Source of the DNA: Phycisphaeraceae bacterium
GTDB taxonomy: Bacteria; Planctomycetota; Phycisphaerae; Phycisphaerales; UBA1924
Reading direction: 5' to 3'
Length of the DNA: 64,000 nucleotides
NCBI GenBank assembly: GCA_020639135.1
Contig: JACKHE010000006.1
Location: forward strand, 216,772-280,771
Below, in pieces: positions 33,731-41,666 of the stretch (position 1 is the stretch's first letter; the number at the start of each line of letters is the position of its first letter). The position numbers and the translations under genes were made by a program. The notes below the pieces were generated by a model. It saw only the letters and a list, made by a program, of their open reading frames with translations, ran no database searches and was not told where the DNA came from.

Positions 33731-35506
33731 TCAGCGCTTGGACGCGAGCCAGTTCAGCAGCTTCCTCTCGCCCCAGGCGTTGATGCACCGGTCCGCCGTC
33801 AGCCACCCGCGCCGCCCCGTCGCCACCCCGTAGGGGAGCATGTCGAAGTGCCCCGCGTCGTGCGCATCGCAGTTGATCGAAAGCAGTGCGCCCCCCTCGA
33901 CCGCGGCCCTGACGTGCGTGTCGCGCAGGTCCAGCCGGCGGTCGTTGGCGTTGATCTCCAGCGCGACGTCGTGTTCGGCGGCCGCGGCGACAATTTCGTC
34001 GATGACCAGCGGCAGCCCCTCGCGCCGATTGATCAGCCTGCCGGTGGGGTGCCCGATGATGTGGACCAGCGGGTGCTCGATCGCCCTGAGCATCCGCTTC
34101 ATCGCGTGCTTTTCGGTCTGCTTGAGCGCCAGGTGCGGTGAGGCGACCACGACGTCGAGCTCCGCCAGCAGGTCGTCCTCGTAGTCCAGCTTCCCCCCGG
34201 CGAGGATGTCCACCTCGCTGCCGGCGAGCAGCCTGATCCCCTTGATGCGCGAGTCCGCCTCGCGGATCGCCCCGATGTGCTCGCGCAGGCGGTCAGGCTT
34301 GAGGCCGTTGGCGATCGCCTGGCTCTGCGAGTGGTCGGTGATCGCCAGGACCTTGTATCCCCGGGACTTCGCCTCCTGCGCGAGCTCGTCGATGGTCAGC
34401 CTGCCGTCGGACGCGACGGTGTGCGCGTGCAGGTCGGCGATCAGGTCGTCCGCCTCGATCAGCGCCGGCGTTTCCTTGAGCTCGAGCTCGCCCCGGTCCT
34501 CGCGGATCTCGGGCGGCAGGACCGGCAGGCCCAGCGCCTTGTAGATCGAAGTCTCCGTTGCGCTCGCCCTGGGTTTGACGCCCCGGCTCTGCGGCGCCGG
34601 CTCGCCGTCGTCGGGGAAGAGCCCGTACTCGTTGAGCGTCAGCTTCTTCTTTTGCGCCCGCTCTCGGAGGCGGACGTTGTGGGACTTCGATCCCGTGAAG
34701 TAGAGCCACGCCGAGCCGAAGACCTCCGCCGGGACGACGCGCAGGTCCGCGCCGATGCGCACCGGGCCCGACCTGCTCCCACGATCGATTTTCAGCTGCA
34801 CCGATGACTTCGTCTCTCCTGCCGCCAGGACGCGCTCGACCTCGTCCATAGTGCGGAACGCCTCGCTACAGCGCTCGGCCGCGGCGCCCTGCGCGACCGC
34901 GAGGAAGTCCAGGTCGCCGATCGTCTCGCGCCCGCGCCGCAGCGATCCGGCGATCTCAACGCGATCGACGCCCTCGACCTGGCGCAGGCGTTCGAGGACC
35001 ATCTCCGCGATGGCCGTGGCGGTCCCGATGCGGGTCCGCCCCTGCGTCGCGGAGGCGAAGCGGATGGACTCCCTGATGTTCTCGATCGTCTTGGCGCCCA
35101 TGCGGGGGAGCCCGGCGAGCGAGCCGTCGTCGATGGCGCGCGACAGGTCGGCGACCGACTCGATCCCCAGCTCCTGCCACATCGCGCGCACCGTCTTGGG
35201 GCCCAGCCCCTGCAACGCCAGCACGTCGAACAGCCCCGCGGGGACCTGCGCGGCGAGCTTGTCCGCCTCGGCGATCTTCCCCGTCTGGGCGAACTCCGCG
35301 ATCTTCTTCGCGATCCCCTTGCCGACCCCCTCGATCCCGACGAGCGCCTTCTCGTCCGACGCGATCGAACGCAGGTCCTGGGGGTAATCCCGGATCACTC
35401 GCGCCGCCCGCGAGTGCGCCACCACCTTGAAACCGCTCTCACCGAGCAGTTCGAGCGTCTCCCCCATCCGCTCGAGCGCGGCGGCGACGTCGGCGTTGAA
35501 TCCCAT
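33731..35506 (-). CDS. polX: DNA polymerase X family with PHP domain
   Basis: A 591-residue bacterial PolX. N-terminal helix-hairpin-helix elements include VGIEGVGKGIAKKIAEF and LQGLGPKTVRAM. The polymerase core carries GSLRRG (187-192) and the catalytic aspartates in GDLDFL (197-202). The C-terminal PHP domain (from about 340, DLHAHTVASDG, ITDHSQ, VDILAGGKLD, NCDAHDAGH) provides the 3'-5' exonuclease, AP-endonuclease or phosphatase activity of bacterial PolX. The full domain set suggests base-excision/gap-filling repair. Cytoplasmic. It lies after two REP-like hairpins at 35564-35644 and before the degenerate Fur gene. Confidence 0.96.
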   Translation of the reverse strand: MGFNADVAAALERMGETLELLGESGFKVVAHSRAARVIRDYPQDLRSIASDEKALVGIEGVGKGIAKKIAEFAQTGKIAEADKLAAQVPAGLFDVLALQGLGPKTVRAMWQELGIESVADLSRAIDDGSLAGLPRMGAKTIENIRESIRFASATQGRTRIGTATAIAEMVLERLRQVEGVDRVEIAGSLRRGRETIGDLDFLAVAQGAAAERCSEAFRTMDEVERVLAAGETKSSVQLKIDRGSRSGPVRIGADLRVVPAEVFGSAWLYFTGSKSHNVRLRERAQKKKLTLNEYGLFPDDGEPAPQSRGVKPRASATETSIYKALGLPVLPPEIREDRGELELKETPALIEADDLIADLHAHTVASDGRLTIDELAQEAKSRGYKVLAITDHSQSQAIANGLKPDRLREHIGAIREADSRIKGIRLLAGSEVDILAGGKLDYEDDLLAELDVVVASPHLALKQTEKHAMKRMLRAIEHPLVHIIGHPTGRLINRREGLPLVIDEIVAAAAEHDVALEINANDRRLDLRDTHVRAAVEGGALLSINCDAHDAGHFDMLPYGVATGRRGWLTADRCINAWGERKLLNWLASKR

Positions 35507-35563
35507 GAAGACAGGGTATCAAGGGCGCCGACGAGGACGCGCCACATCCCAGCATTGCCGTGC

Positions 35564-35588
35564 CACTACCCAGCTCCGCTGAGTAGTG
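35564..35588. repeat. Imperfect hairpin CACTACCCAGC...GCTGAGTAGTG
   Basis: A stem of 10 pairs with one mismatch and a TCC loop, in the gap upstream of polX. It shares the CCAGC/GCTG core with the stronger hairpin at 35620-35644, so the two look like copies of one REP-like family. Confidence 0.5.
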
Positions 35589-35619
35589 CTTCCGACCATA
35601 GAGTGTGAACAACGAAGAG

Positions 35620-35644
35620 CACGACCCAGCAAAGCTGGGTCGTG
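35620..35644. repeat. Perfect 11-bp hairpin CACGACCCAGC-AAA-GCTGGGTCGTG
   Basis: A very stable hairpin with a three-base loop and no T-run, between the 3' end of the 141-residue gene and polX. Such CACGACCCAGC palindromes recall the REP-like repeats of planctomycete genomes; genome-wide copy number was not checked here. Confidence 0.6.
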
Positions 35645-35672
35645 GCGCGGGGGCATTGGGTCACGGCGCGGA

Positions 35673-36098
35673 CTAACCGACCTTCGCGCTGATGTCGCCG
35701 GCGCCGGGCTCGTCCTCGATGATCTCGTACGTGTGGATCCTCTGCTCGACGAACCCCTCGCGCTGCACCGGGGGGTCGATCAGGTTCATCATCCGGGGTT
35801 CATCCTCCGCGCCCTGCATGCCCTGCATGTCCGGCGAGCCGAAACCCGGTTGCACGGGGCGCACCGGGGCGTAGAGCTCCACCATCCGCGACTCGATGGA
35901 CGCGACGATCGCCTCGCGCTCGTCGATGGGCGCCAGCAGCAGCGCCGAGACGAGACGCCGGGCGAGGTCGGGGCCGGCGGGGCGCAGCAGTTCAATCAGT
36001 GTCCGGGTGTGATCGGCCGGGGATGGCGTCCGCGATGCGCTGCGCTCTGGAGGCAGCGGGATCATCGGCGCGTTGTGTCTGGTCCTGGTGGTGGTCAT
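35673..36098 (-). CDS. Hypothetical protein partnered with XRE regulator
   Basis: A 141-residue protein of unknown function; start at ATG 36098 is chosen over an upstream frame to 36173. It is Pro/Arg/Ser-rich at the N-terminus and has one amphipathic helix segment (ADHTRTLIELLRPAGPDLARRLVSALLLAP) followed by a Pro/Met-rich C-terminus with acidic end. No catalytic motif or transmembrane helix is seen. It overlaps the end of the XRE-type gene (35992-36549) by 107 bp, in a different frame, which argues for translational coupling and a shared function. The gene model is moderately supported by the coupling and by local codon bias, not by homology I can name. Confidence 0.55.
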   Translation of the reverse strand: MTTTRTRHNAPMIPLPPERSASRTPSPADHTRTLIELLRPAGPDLARRLVSALLLAPIDEREAIVASIESRMVELYAPVRPVQPGFGSPDMQGMQGAEDEPRMMNLIDPPVQREGFVEQRIHTYEIIEDEPGAGDISAKVG

Positions 36099-36549
36099 TG
36101 GTTGCCCGTCCCTTCTGTCCCGCGGCGTCCGGCGCGATCTTGAGTTCGGCGATGATGTTCGGCTCTGTTTCATGCCCCTCGGTCATCGCCGGCGTCGCGG
36201 CGCGCAGCCGCGTTTCCATCATCTGCACGAAGACCTCGATCCGATCGATGCGGTCGCACATGTCCTCCATCCGGTTGGCGATCGCGGCCATGAGCTCGTT
36301 GGGGTCCGCCTTGGACAGCGCATCGGTGCGCACCGCGGCGCTGTCCATCGGCCCCCGCCCGGTGAGCAGCCAGTCCGCGTTGACGGCGTACGCGCCGACG
36401 AGGGCCGAGAGGAAATCGACGCTCGGCGCCTGCCCCGACATGTACCGTCGGACCGTCTCAGGATTGTGGTTCGTCGCCTGCCCCAGGGCCCGGAACGTGG
36501 TCTTGCCGACGATGGTCTTCATGCGATCGTGGAGCGCGGTGGTTTCCAT
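35992..36549 (-). CDS. XRE/CI-like helix-turn-helix protein
   Basis: A 185-residue DNA-binding protein starting at ATG 36549. Residues 5-70 match the phage CI-type HTH (TTFRALGQATNHNPETVRRYMSGQAPSVDFLSALVGAYAVNADWLLTGRGPM), with the last phrase diagnostic of CI-like repressors. The middle (about 90-125) is an alpha-helical, coiled-coil-like region (MAAIANRMEDMCDRIDRIEVF), likely for oligomerisation, and the C-terminus is hydrophilic. No peptidase domain, so it is not LexA/CI-cleavable. A palindrome CCACAATGTTGTGG sits upstream at 36637-36650, a candidate operator. It overlaps the following 141-residue gene. Regulon unknown. Confidence 0.85.
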   Translation of the reverse strand: METTALHDRMKTIVGKTTFRALGQATNHNPETVRRYMSGQAPSVDFLSALVGAYAVNADWLLTGRGPMDSAAVRTDALSKADPNELMAAIANRMEDMCDRIDRIEVFVQMMETRLRAATPAMTEGHETEPNIIAELKIAPDAAGQKGRATNDHHQDQTQRADDPAASRAQRIADAIPGRSHPDTD

Positions 36550-36636
36550 GCCGCAGATCATGGGCGGGATTCGTTCGGGATGCAAGCCAGATCCCGAACA
36601 AACATTATATCCACAGAAAACACAATGGGTTACGAG

Positions 36637-36650
36637 CCACAATGTTGTGG
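36637..36650. promoter_or_regulatory. Palindromic operator CCACAA-TG-TTGTGG upstream of the XRE gene
   Basis: Six-base arms with a two-base center, about 90 bp upstream of the XRE gene and inside a region with ATATCCACA (36607-36615) and TGTGGATAT (36646-36654). Likely target of the XRE protein; those two flanking sequences also each differ by one base from a DnaA box. Confidence 0.5.
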
Positions 36651-36662
36651 ATATCCAGCCGA

Positions 36663-38774
36663 TCAGGCCACATCCCCGAGCCCAAGTTCCACCCCGTACG
36701 CCTTCAGCAGGCGTCGTTTAAGCAGGGCCTCGGTCGGTGCGTCGAGTGTGGGTGATTTGTCGATCCACGCCTGGGCATCACGACGCGCCATCCGCAGAAG
36801 ATCGAGGTCCCGCATCAGGTCGGCGACGCGGAAGGGGGGCAGGCCCGACTGGCGAGCGCCAAAGAGCTCGCCAGGGCCGCGGATCTCGAAGTCGCGCTCG
36901 GCCAGCGCGAAGCCGTCGGTCGTCGTCGCCAGCGCCTCGAGCCTCGACTGGGCGTCGGGCGTGGACGGGTCACCGATGAGGAAGCAGGCGGAGTCGGCGC
37001 TTCCCCTGCCGACGCGGCCTCGCAGCTGGTGGAGCTGCGCCAGCCCGAAGCGCTCCGCGTGCTCGACGATCATCGTCGTGGCGTTGGGGACATCGACGCC
37101 GACCTCGATCACCGTCGTCGCGATGAGCGCATCGATTTTTCCGGCGCGGAAGCGCGCCATGATCGCGTCACGGGTCTGTCGTTTGAGCCTGCCGTGGACG
37201 GCGGCGAGCTTCCTGCCGGCGAGGGCGCCGTGCTCGAGGCGCTCCATCGTCGTGCGCACGTTGCGGAGCTCCTCGGCGTCCACCGCGGGGACGACGATGT
37301 AGCCCTGCTCGCCCTTGTCGAGCCGCGCGCGCATCGCCTCGTAGGCGACGGCGGCCTCGCGCTCGGGCAGCACGGTCGTCACGATGGGCCGGCGCCCCGG
37401 GGGCAGGTCGGGGATCGTCGAGACATCGAGGTCGCCGAAGATCGTCAGCGAGAGCGTGCGGGGGATGGGCGTCGCGGTCATCACGATCGTGTGGGGCATC
37501 GACGACTCGTCGCCCGACTTCTCGCGCAGGGTGGCGCGCTGGCGAACGCCGAATCGGTGCTGCTCGTCGATCACCGCCACGGCCAGGTCGGCGAAGGTCG
37601 TCCGCTCGGTGAGCACGGCGTGGGTGCCGACGACGATGTCCGCCCGGCCCGACTCGATTCGGCGCAGCGCCGCCGACCGCTCGGCCGGGGTGAGCGAGCC
37701 CGTCAGGAGCTCGATGCGGACCTGCGACCCCTCCAGCAGCGCGGCGATGGACTGGGCGTGCTGCTCGGCGAGCAGCTCCGTCGGCGCCAGCAGCGCCGCC
37801 TGCTGGTGCGAGGCCACAGCCAGCAGCATCGCGTACAGCGCGACGACCGTCTTGCCCGAGCCCACGTCGCCTTGGATCAGCCGGTTCGCGGGGGTCGGCT
37901 TGGTCAGGTCCCCAATCAGCTCGTCGATCACGCGGCGCTGCCCCGGGGTCAGCGCAAAGGGGATGCGCGCCAGGATCCGCCCGTCGATCTCCGCCGTCCA
38001 GCGCAGCGCCGGCGCGTGCATCGTCCGGCGAAGCTCTGCGCGGCGCAGGTGCACCCCGAGCTGGAGCAGCAGCAGCTCGTCGTACGCCAGGCGCCGGCGC
38101 GCCGCCGAGATCTCATCGGTGTCCCGCGGCGCGTGCATCATCCGGTACGCCTCGGCCAGCTCCGGCAGCTCGCGCTCCTTGCGGAAGTGCGGCGGCAGGT
38201 GGTCCTCGATCAGCGGCAGCGCCTGCCCGAGCACGCCGGCGACCGCCGCCTCGATCGCCTGCGAAGACAGCTCTTCCGACGCCGGGTACACCGGGCGCAG
38301 CCTCGTCTCGGCGATCGCCGGCGGGTCGTCGGTCTCGGGGAGCTTCTCCCACTTGGGATTGATCAGCTGCAGCGCGCCCTGCCCCGGCGCCGACCTGGGG
38401 TGGGACTTCGCCTTGCCCTGCACGAGCAGGCGCATGCCCGGGTGGATCTTGTCGCGGAGGTAGCCGCCGTGGAACCAGATGAGATCGAGCCTGCCGGTGT
38501 GGTCGGCCAGGACGGCGTGGAACCGGGGCTTGCGGCCGCGCGGGACCATGTCGGTGGCGGTGACCTCGCCCCGCGCGGTGACCACGGCGCCCGGGATGAG
38601 CGCCGTGATCGGCGCCTCGGCCTCCTCGCGCTCGTGCCGGTGGGGGAGGTGGAAGACCAGGTGCGCGACGGAGGGGATGCCCAGTCGCCGGAAGGCCTCC
38701 CCCCGGCGCGATCCGACCCCCGGGACATCCTCGATGGGGGAGAGCAGCGTGAGTTCGTGCTTGGTCGAGGGCAT
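36663..38774 (-). CDS. recG: ATP-dependent DNA helicase RecG
   Basis: A 703-residue helicase. The start at 38774 (MPSTKHELTLLSPIEDVPGVG) is used because the longer frame to 39221 is translated from repeat sequence. N-terminal wedge/OB domain around VVTARGEVTATD and LDLIWFHGGYL. Helicase motifs: Walker A GDVGSGKT at about 302, DEQHRFG at about 400 (motif II), TATPIPRTL (motif III), and the C-terminal RGRVGRGSADSACFL (motif VI). Closing acts on branched DNA such as Holliday junctions and stalled forks. It lies after the XRE operator region and before the repeat cluster at 38797. Cytoplasmic. High confidence. Confidence 0.97.
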   Translation of the reverse strand: MPSTKHELTLLSPIEDVPGVGSRRGEAFRRLGIPSVAHLVFHLPHRHEREEAEAPITALIPGAVVTARGEVTATDMVPRGRKPRFHAVLADHTGRLDLIWFHGGYLRDKIHPGMRLLVQGKAKSHPRSAPGQGALQLINPKWEKLPETDDPPAIAETRLRPVYPASEELSSQAIEAAVAGVLGQALPLIEDHLPPHFRKERELPELAEAYRMMHAPRDTDEISAARRRLAYDELLLLQLGVHLRRAELRRTMHAPALRWTAEIDGRILARIPFALTPGQRRVIDELIGDLTKPTPANRLIQGDVGSGKTVVALYAMLLAVASHQQAALLAPTELLAEQHAQSIAALLEGSQVRIELLTGSLTPAERSAALRRIESGRADIVVGTHAVLTERTTFADLAVAVIDEQHRFGVRQRATLREKSGDESSMPHTIVMTATPIPRTLSLTIFGDLDVSTIPDLPPGRRPIVTTVLPEREAAVAYEAMRARLDKGEQGYIVVPAVDAEELRNVRTTMERLEHGALAGRKLAAVHGRLKRQTRDAIMARFRAGKIDALIATTVIEVGVDVPNATTMIVEHAERFGLAQLHQLRGRVGRGSADSACFLIGDPSTPDAQSRLEALATTTDGFALAERDFEIRGPGELFGARQSGLPPFRVADLMRDLDLLRMARRDAQAWIDKSPTLDAPTEALLKRRLLKAYGVELGLGDVA

Positions 38775-38796
38775 CGCGGAGAACGATACGTCAGGA

Positions 38797-38910
38797 TGGA
38801 CGCCGAGTCCGAGGCTCTCTGGACGCCGAGTCTGAGCGGAGCGAAGGCTCGGGTATCGCACCCCTCTCCCTCGGGGAGAGGGTGGTGAGTGCAGCGAACC
38901 GGGAGAGGGG
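38797..38910. repeat. Repeat cluster I: GGACGCCGAGTCTGAG unit plus CCCCTCTCCC/GGGAGAGGGG palindrome
   Basis: Two tandem forms of the unit: GGACGCCGAGTCCGAGGCTC (38797-38816) and GGACGCCGAGTCTGAGCGGA with AGCGAAGGCTCGG after it (38821-38853). Then CCCCTCTCCC at 38861-38870 pairs with GGGAGAGGGG at 38901-38910. The CCCTCTCCC/GGGAGAGGG type is a widespread REP-like element, whose translations give PSPRGRG and PLSLWERAG. Confidence 0.8.
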
Positions 38911-39000
38911 ACGCGCGGAGCGACCAATGTGGACCGATCAGCGTCAAACGTCACGAACGCGATGTTCGGCGCATGAAGCCGAATGATCAATCTCCGATCG

Positions 39001-39034
39001 CCCCTCTCCCCGGCCCTCTCCCAGAGGGAGAGGG
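39001..39034. repeat. Repeat cluster II: CCCTCTCCC-AGA-GGGAGAGGG hairpin
   Basis: A 9-bp perfect stem at 39014-39022/39026-39034, preceded by another CCCCTCTCCC. Same REP-like family as at 38861-38910. Confidence 0.75.
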
Positions 39035-39058
39035 GGTGCAAAATGGCGCCGAGTCTGA

Positions 39059-39104
39059 GCCTCTTTGGACGCCGAGTCTGAGGCTTTGCGAAGGATCGGA
39101 TATC
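39059..39104 (+). repeat. Left arm of a 45-bp inverted repeat bounding the zinc-ribbon gene
   Basis: The unit CTCTTTGGACGCCGAGTCTGAG followed by GC TTTGCGAAGGATCGGATATC matches the reverse complement of 39544-39588 with few mismatches. It is 27 bp before the ATG of the ribbon gene. Confidence 0.8.
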
Positions 39105-39131
39105 TATCCCGCTGTGGTAGTCTGTGAGTCG

Positions 39132-39539
39132 ATGATTGACCGCTTCCAGGAATGGCTGTTCCCAGAACTCCGGCGGTTCGATTCCAGGGTCTCGGGCCGG
39201 TATGCGCTCCGGATTGCGCACTGGGAGTCACTGCGATCCCGGCGTGTGATCGTGTTCGCCGTGTTCACGGCCGTGGCGGTGATCGCGACCAAACTGTTCA
39301 TCAAGCACGCACTGGCGCCGCGATTTCCGCTGGAGGATTACGCGAGTGAGTGGATCTTCTACATTGCTCTGCTGATCTTTCTCGCGTTTCACAGCCGTGA
39401 ATCACGCAAACCATTGCGGAGATACCTCCGCATGGAAGGGGTCCCGATCTGTGTCGCGTGCGGCTACGACACGACCGGGATCGGGCAGGCGATGTGCCCG
39501 GAGTGCGGGGCGTCGCTGGGTGAATCTAATAATGACTGA
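39132..39539 (+). CDS. Two-helix membrane protein with C-terminal zinc ribbon
   Basis: A 135-residue protein. ATG 39132 (MIDRFQEWLFPELRRF) is preferred; upstream frame sequence to 38889 is repeat DNA. Two transmembrane helices lie at about 36-55 (VIVFAVFTAVAVIATKLFI) and 74-90 (EWIFYIALLIFLAFHS). The C-terminal 30 residues form a zinc ribbon: CVACGYDTTG and CPECGASLG. The CxxCGYD...CPECG pattern is common in small planctomycete membrane proteins, so this may be a family trait. It is flanked on both sides by inverted copies of a 45-bp repeat, giving the appearance of a gene cassette. No function is known. Confidence 0.8.
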   Translation: MIDRFQEWLFPELRRFDSRVSGRYALRIAHWESLRSRRVIVFAVFTAVAVIATKLFIKHALAPRFPLEDYASEWIFYIALLIFLAFHSRESRKPLRRYLRMEGVPICVACGYDTTGIGQAMCPECGASLGESNND

Positions 39540-39543
39540 CAGT

Positions 39544-39588
39544 TGATATCCGAGCCTTCGCTGCGCTCAGACTCGGCGTCCAAAGAAG
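39544..39588 (-). repeat. Right arm of the 45-bp inverted repeat
   Basis: Reverse complement gives CTTCTTTGGACGCCGAGTCTGAGCGCAGCGAAGGCTCGGATATC-like sequence (split here for length), which matches 39059-39104 and the 38821 unit closely. It begins four bases after the ribbon-gene stop. Confidence 0.8.
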
Positions 39589-39589
39589 T

Positions 39590-40678
39590 TCAACTACGGT
39601 CCCCCGGCCCCTCCACCCGGAACACGCTGTCGAACACCTTCCCGCCCCGCCGCCGGGCGATGCCGGCTTCCTTGATCGTCGCCACGCGCCACGACTCGCA
39701 CGTGAACCGCGCCAGCCAGTTGCTCTCCAGCGCCCGGCCCATCCCCACCAGCACGAGCAGGTCGGCTTCTCCCGCGGCCTCGCACAGCGCCGGGCTGATC
39801 GCGGACAGGTCGATCAGCGGCGTGCCGGTCCCGGTGGAGCAGATGCGCAGGGATCCGCTCTCGAATGCAGAATCGATCCGCTGGGCCTGCGCGCGCAGCG
39901 CGGTGAGTTCGCCCGCCGTGACGTCGTTGAGCACCGGCAGCTCCGACGCGGCGAGGATCACGCGCGAGCCGCGGCGGAGCAGCTCCCTTGCCAGCGGCAA
40001 CACGCCCAGCACGACGTCGCCCCCGGCGTTGTCCACGAAGATGACGGCGCAGCGCCGGTCGTCCAGCGGGGGCAGCAGCGGGGGCTCGTGCAGCCAGGGG
40101 CGGGGGCTGACCTCGCTCAGGAGCCGGTCGAAGCCGAGGCGCGGGTTGTCGTGGAACCGGGCGGCGGTCTTCGGGGCGCCCATGTCGAAGAGGTTGCCGG
40201 CGAACATGCCGCGGAGGAGCTCCTCCAGGCGCCGATCGTCCGGTGTGCGGTCGATCGTTTCGAGCCGGTCGGCGAGTTGCGTCAGAGCGGCGTCGTTCGC
40301 GGCCTCTTTCACGGCGGCGAAGGGGTCATCGACGCCGTGACGGCGGAGCGCGCCGTCGCGGATGCCGTCGAGGGCGAGGATGTCGAGGCGTTCTCCGGCG
40401 GCGCGGGGATCGGCGCGGAGGCGCTCGATCCACGACTCGATCTCGCGCTGCGCCGCGAGGACGTCGCGCTCGGGGTAGCCGCTGACCAGGGCGGCCTCGC
40501 GGATCGCGGCGAAGTGGTCGCGGAAGAGGTCGAGCCAGTGCCCGCGAGCGGCGTGGTCCTTCAGGAGGTCCCAGTCGCAGGGGGTGTACCCGTGCGGGTC
40601 GATCAGCTGGGGGAGTGCGCACAACAACGGCGCGGTGGGATCACCACCGCGCCGGGGTTGAACGGATGGGTCGGTCAT
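39590..40678 (-). CDS. DUF89/ARMT1-like damage-control phosphatase
   Basis: A 362-residue protein of the DUF89 metal-dependent phosphatase family, which remove damaged phospho-metabolites. Motifs: VIFVDNAGGDVVLGVLPLA (metal site Asp/Asn, the FVDNAGGD motif), VILAASELPVLNDVT and GTGTPLIDLS. The long N-terminal helical half includes RDVLAAQREIESW, as in other ARMT1-like proteins, which take longer N-termini than pantothenate-kinase-fused forms. Substrate in bacteria is not known. It ends one base after the repeat arm at 39588 and shares its strand with the OmpA-family gene at 40704. Family call is solid. Confidence 0.85.
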   Translation of the reverse strand: MTDPSVQPRRGGDPTAPLLCALPQLIDPHGYTPCDWDLLKDHAARGHWLDLFRDHFAAIREAALVSGYPERDVLAAQREIESWIERLRADPRAAGERLDILALDGIRDGALRRHGVDDPFAAVKEAANDAALTQLADRLETIDRTPDDRRLEELLRGMFAGNLFDMGAPKTAARFHDNPRLGFDRLLSEVSPRPWLHEPPLLPPLDDRRCAVIFVDNAGGDVVLGVLPLARELLRRGSRVILAASELPVLNDVTAGELTALRAQAQRIDSAFESGSLRICSTGTGTPLIDLSAISPALCEAAGEADLLVLVGMGRALESNWLARFTCESWRVATIKEAGIARRRGGKVFDSVFRVEGPGDRS

Positions 40679-40703
40679 CGCAGCGCGATCGCGTCGGTGA
40701 GGA

Positions 40704-41366
40704 TCAGTCCGAGGGGAGGTTCAGGACGACGATCTCGACGCGCCGGCTCTCCTTCTTGGTCTTGAGCGGGCGGCTGGGGCCGAAGGCGGCGACGTACATC
40801 GAGTTGTTCGCGATCCCCTTGGCGGCGAGGTACTCCTCGACGGTCAGGGCGCGCTCGGCGCTGAGGCGCTCGTTGGTCTTCCACTGCGACTTCTTGATGG
40901 GGTCGCTGTCGGAGTGGCCCGAGATGCGGATGAGGCGGTTGGCGTAGCGCCCGGCGAGGACGGAGGCGACCTCGTCGAGGGTCTTCTTCGCGTTGGCCTT
41001 GAGCGATGCCTTGCCGGAGTCGAAGAGCACGTCGCTCTCGATGCTCAGCAGGACCTCGCCGGTGTCGAGGACCGTAGAGCTGACGCCCGAGACACCCTCG
41101 AAGCCGGTGGGGGCGTTGTTGCTGCGACCCTCGGAAGCGAGGCGCCCGTTCTCGGAGCGGAGCGTTCGGTTCTCGCCCTGGAGCTGGCCGAACTGGATCT
41201 CCTGCTCGGCGAAGAGGTCCTCGAGCTGCGTGTTGCGGTCGCGGAGCTCCTCGTTCTCCGCCATGAGGCTGGCGTTGGTGCGCATGGCGGACTTGTCCGC
41301 GCAGCCGGTCATCGGCGCGGCGACAAGAACCAGCGCGCCGAGCATGAACAGTGTGTGCTTGATCAT
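40704..41366 (-). CDS. OmpA-family peptidoglycan-associated lipoprotein
   Basis: A 220-residue envelope protein. A leader with lipobox MTGC (Cys22) is followed by a coiled coil at about 30-75 (LMAENEELRDRNTQLEDLFAEQEIQFGQLQGENRTLRSENGRL is longer than needed; key features are heptad Leu/Glu/Asn). The C-terminal OmpA-like domain has FDSGKASLKANAKKTLDEV, ISGHSDSDP and NERLSAERAL, followed by RRVEIVV. The domain binds peptidoglycan diaminopimelate, so it should tether the outer membrane. The motif SDSDPIKKS replaces the more usual TDxxG pattern but keeps the ligand Asp. It lies beside the DUF89 gene on the same strand. High confidence. Confidence 0.94.
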   Translation of the reverse strand: MIKHTLFMLGALVLVAAPMTGCADKSAMRTNASLMAENEELRDRNTQLEDLFAEQEIQFGQLQGENRTLRSENGRLASEGRSNNAPTGFEGVSGVSSTVLDTGEVLLSIESDVLFDSGKASLKANAKKTLDEVASVLAGRYANRLIRISGHSDSDPIKKSQWKTNERLSAERALTVEEYLAAKGIANNSMYVAAFGPSRPLKTKKESRRVEIVVLNLPSD

Positions 41367-41666
41367 CGTGCCATCTCCATCTGGGATCGATGCCGGGGCC
41401 GATCGGTGGGTTGGAATCCTGTGCGAGGAAACCGGAATATCGGCGTTTTGTCAACTCGGCGAGGAAAAAAGGCGGGTCGGCGCCCGCTTTGTTCCCGCCG
41501 GAATACGTCTGCGACGGGGGCGCCGGGGACGCGAGCGTTGTGCTAGAATCCGGGCGTCCAAATCAGCAGCGAGACATGTCCAGCCTCCCCGGGGCCTTGT
41601 TTGCGTGGAGCCCCTGGAGCGAAGAGGCGGCTGTCCCTGCGCTCGATTGGGAAAAGGAGCTTTGCC
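41367..41666. other. Divergent intergenic region
   Basis: 300 bp between the OmpA-type gene (minus) and the frameshifted PEP-CTERM gene (plus). A TAGAAT -10-like element occurs at about 41545-41550. No other gene is seen. Confidence 0.4.

Noticed and set aside
36600..36660. Possible replication origin from DnaA-box-like sequences
   Set aside because: Only two imperfect boxes and no dnaA, dnaN, gyrB or strong AT-rich unwinding element next to them.
37029..38888. Plus-strand ORF of 619 codons antisense to recG
   Set aside because: Antisense shadow of recG; no plausible protein features.
38775..39221. RecG N-terminal extension and the upstream part of the zinc-ribbon ORF
   Set aside because: The extension translates repeat DNA (phrases such as LSLWERAG and PSPRGRG); the family N-terminus and the ATG at 38774 and 39132 fit better.
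38797..39588. Considered as a CRISPR array
   Set aside because: Copies of GGACGCCGAGTCTGAG are few, unevenly spaced, in both orientations, and no spacer series or cas gene is present.
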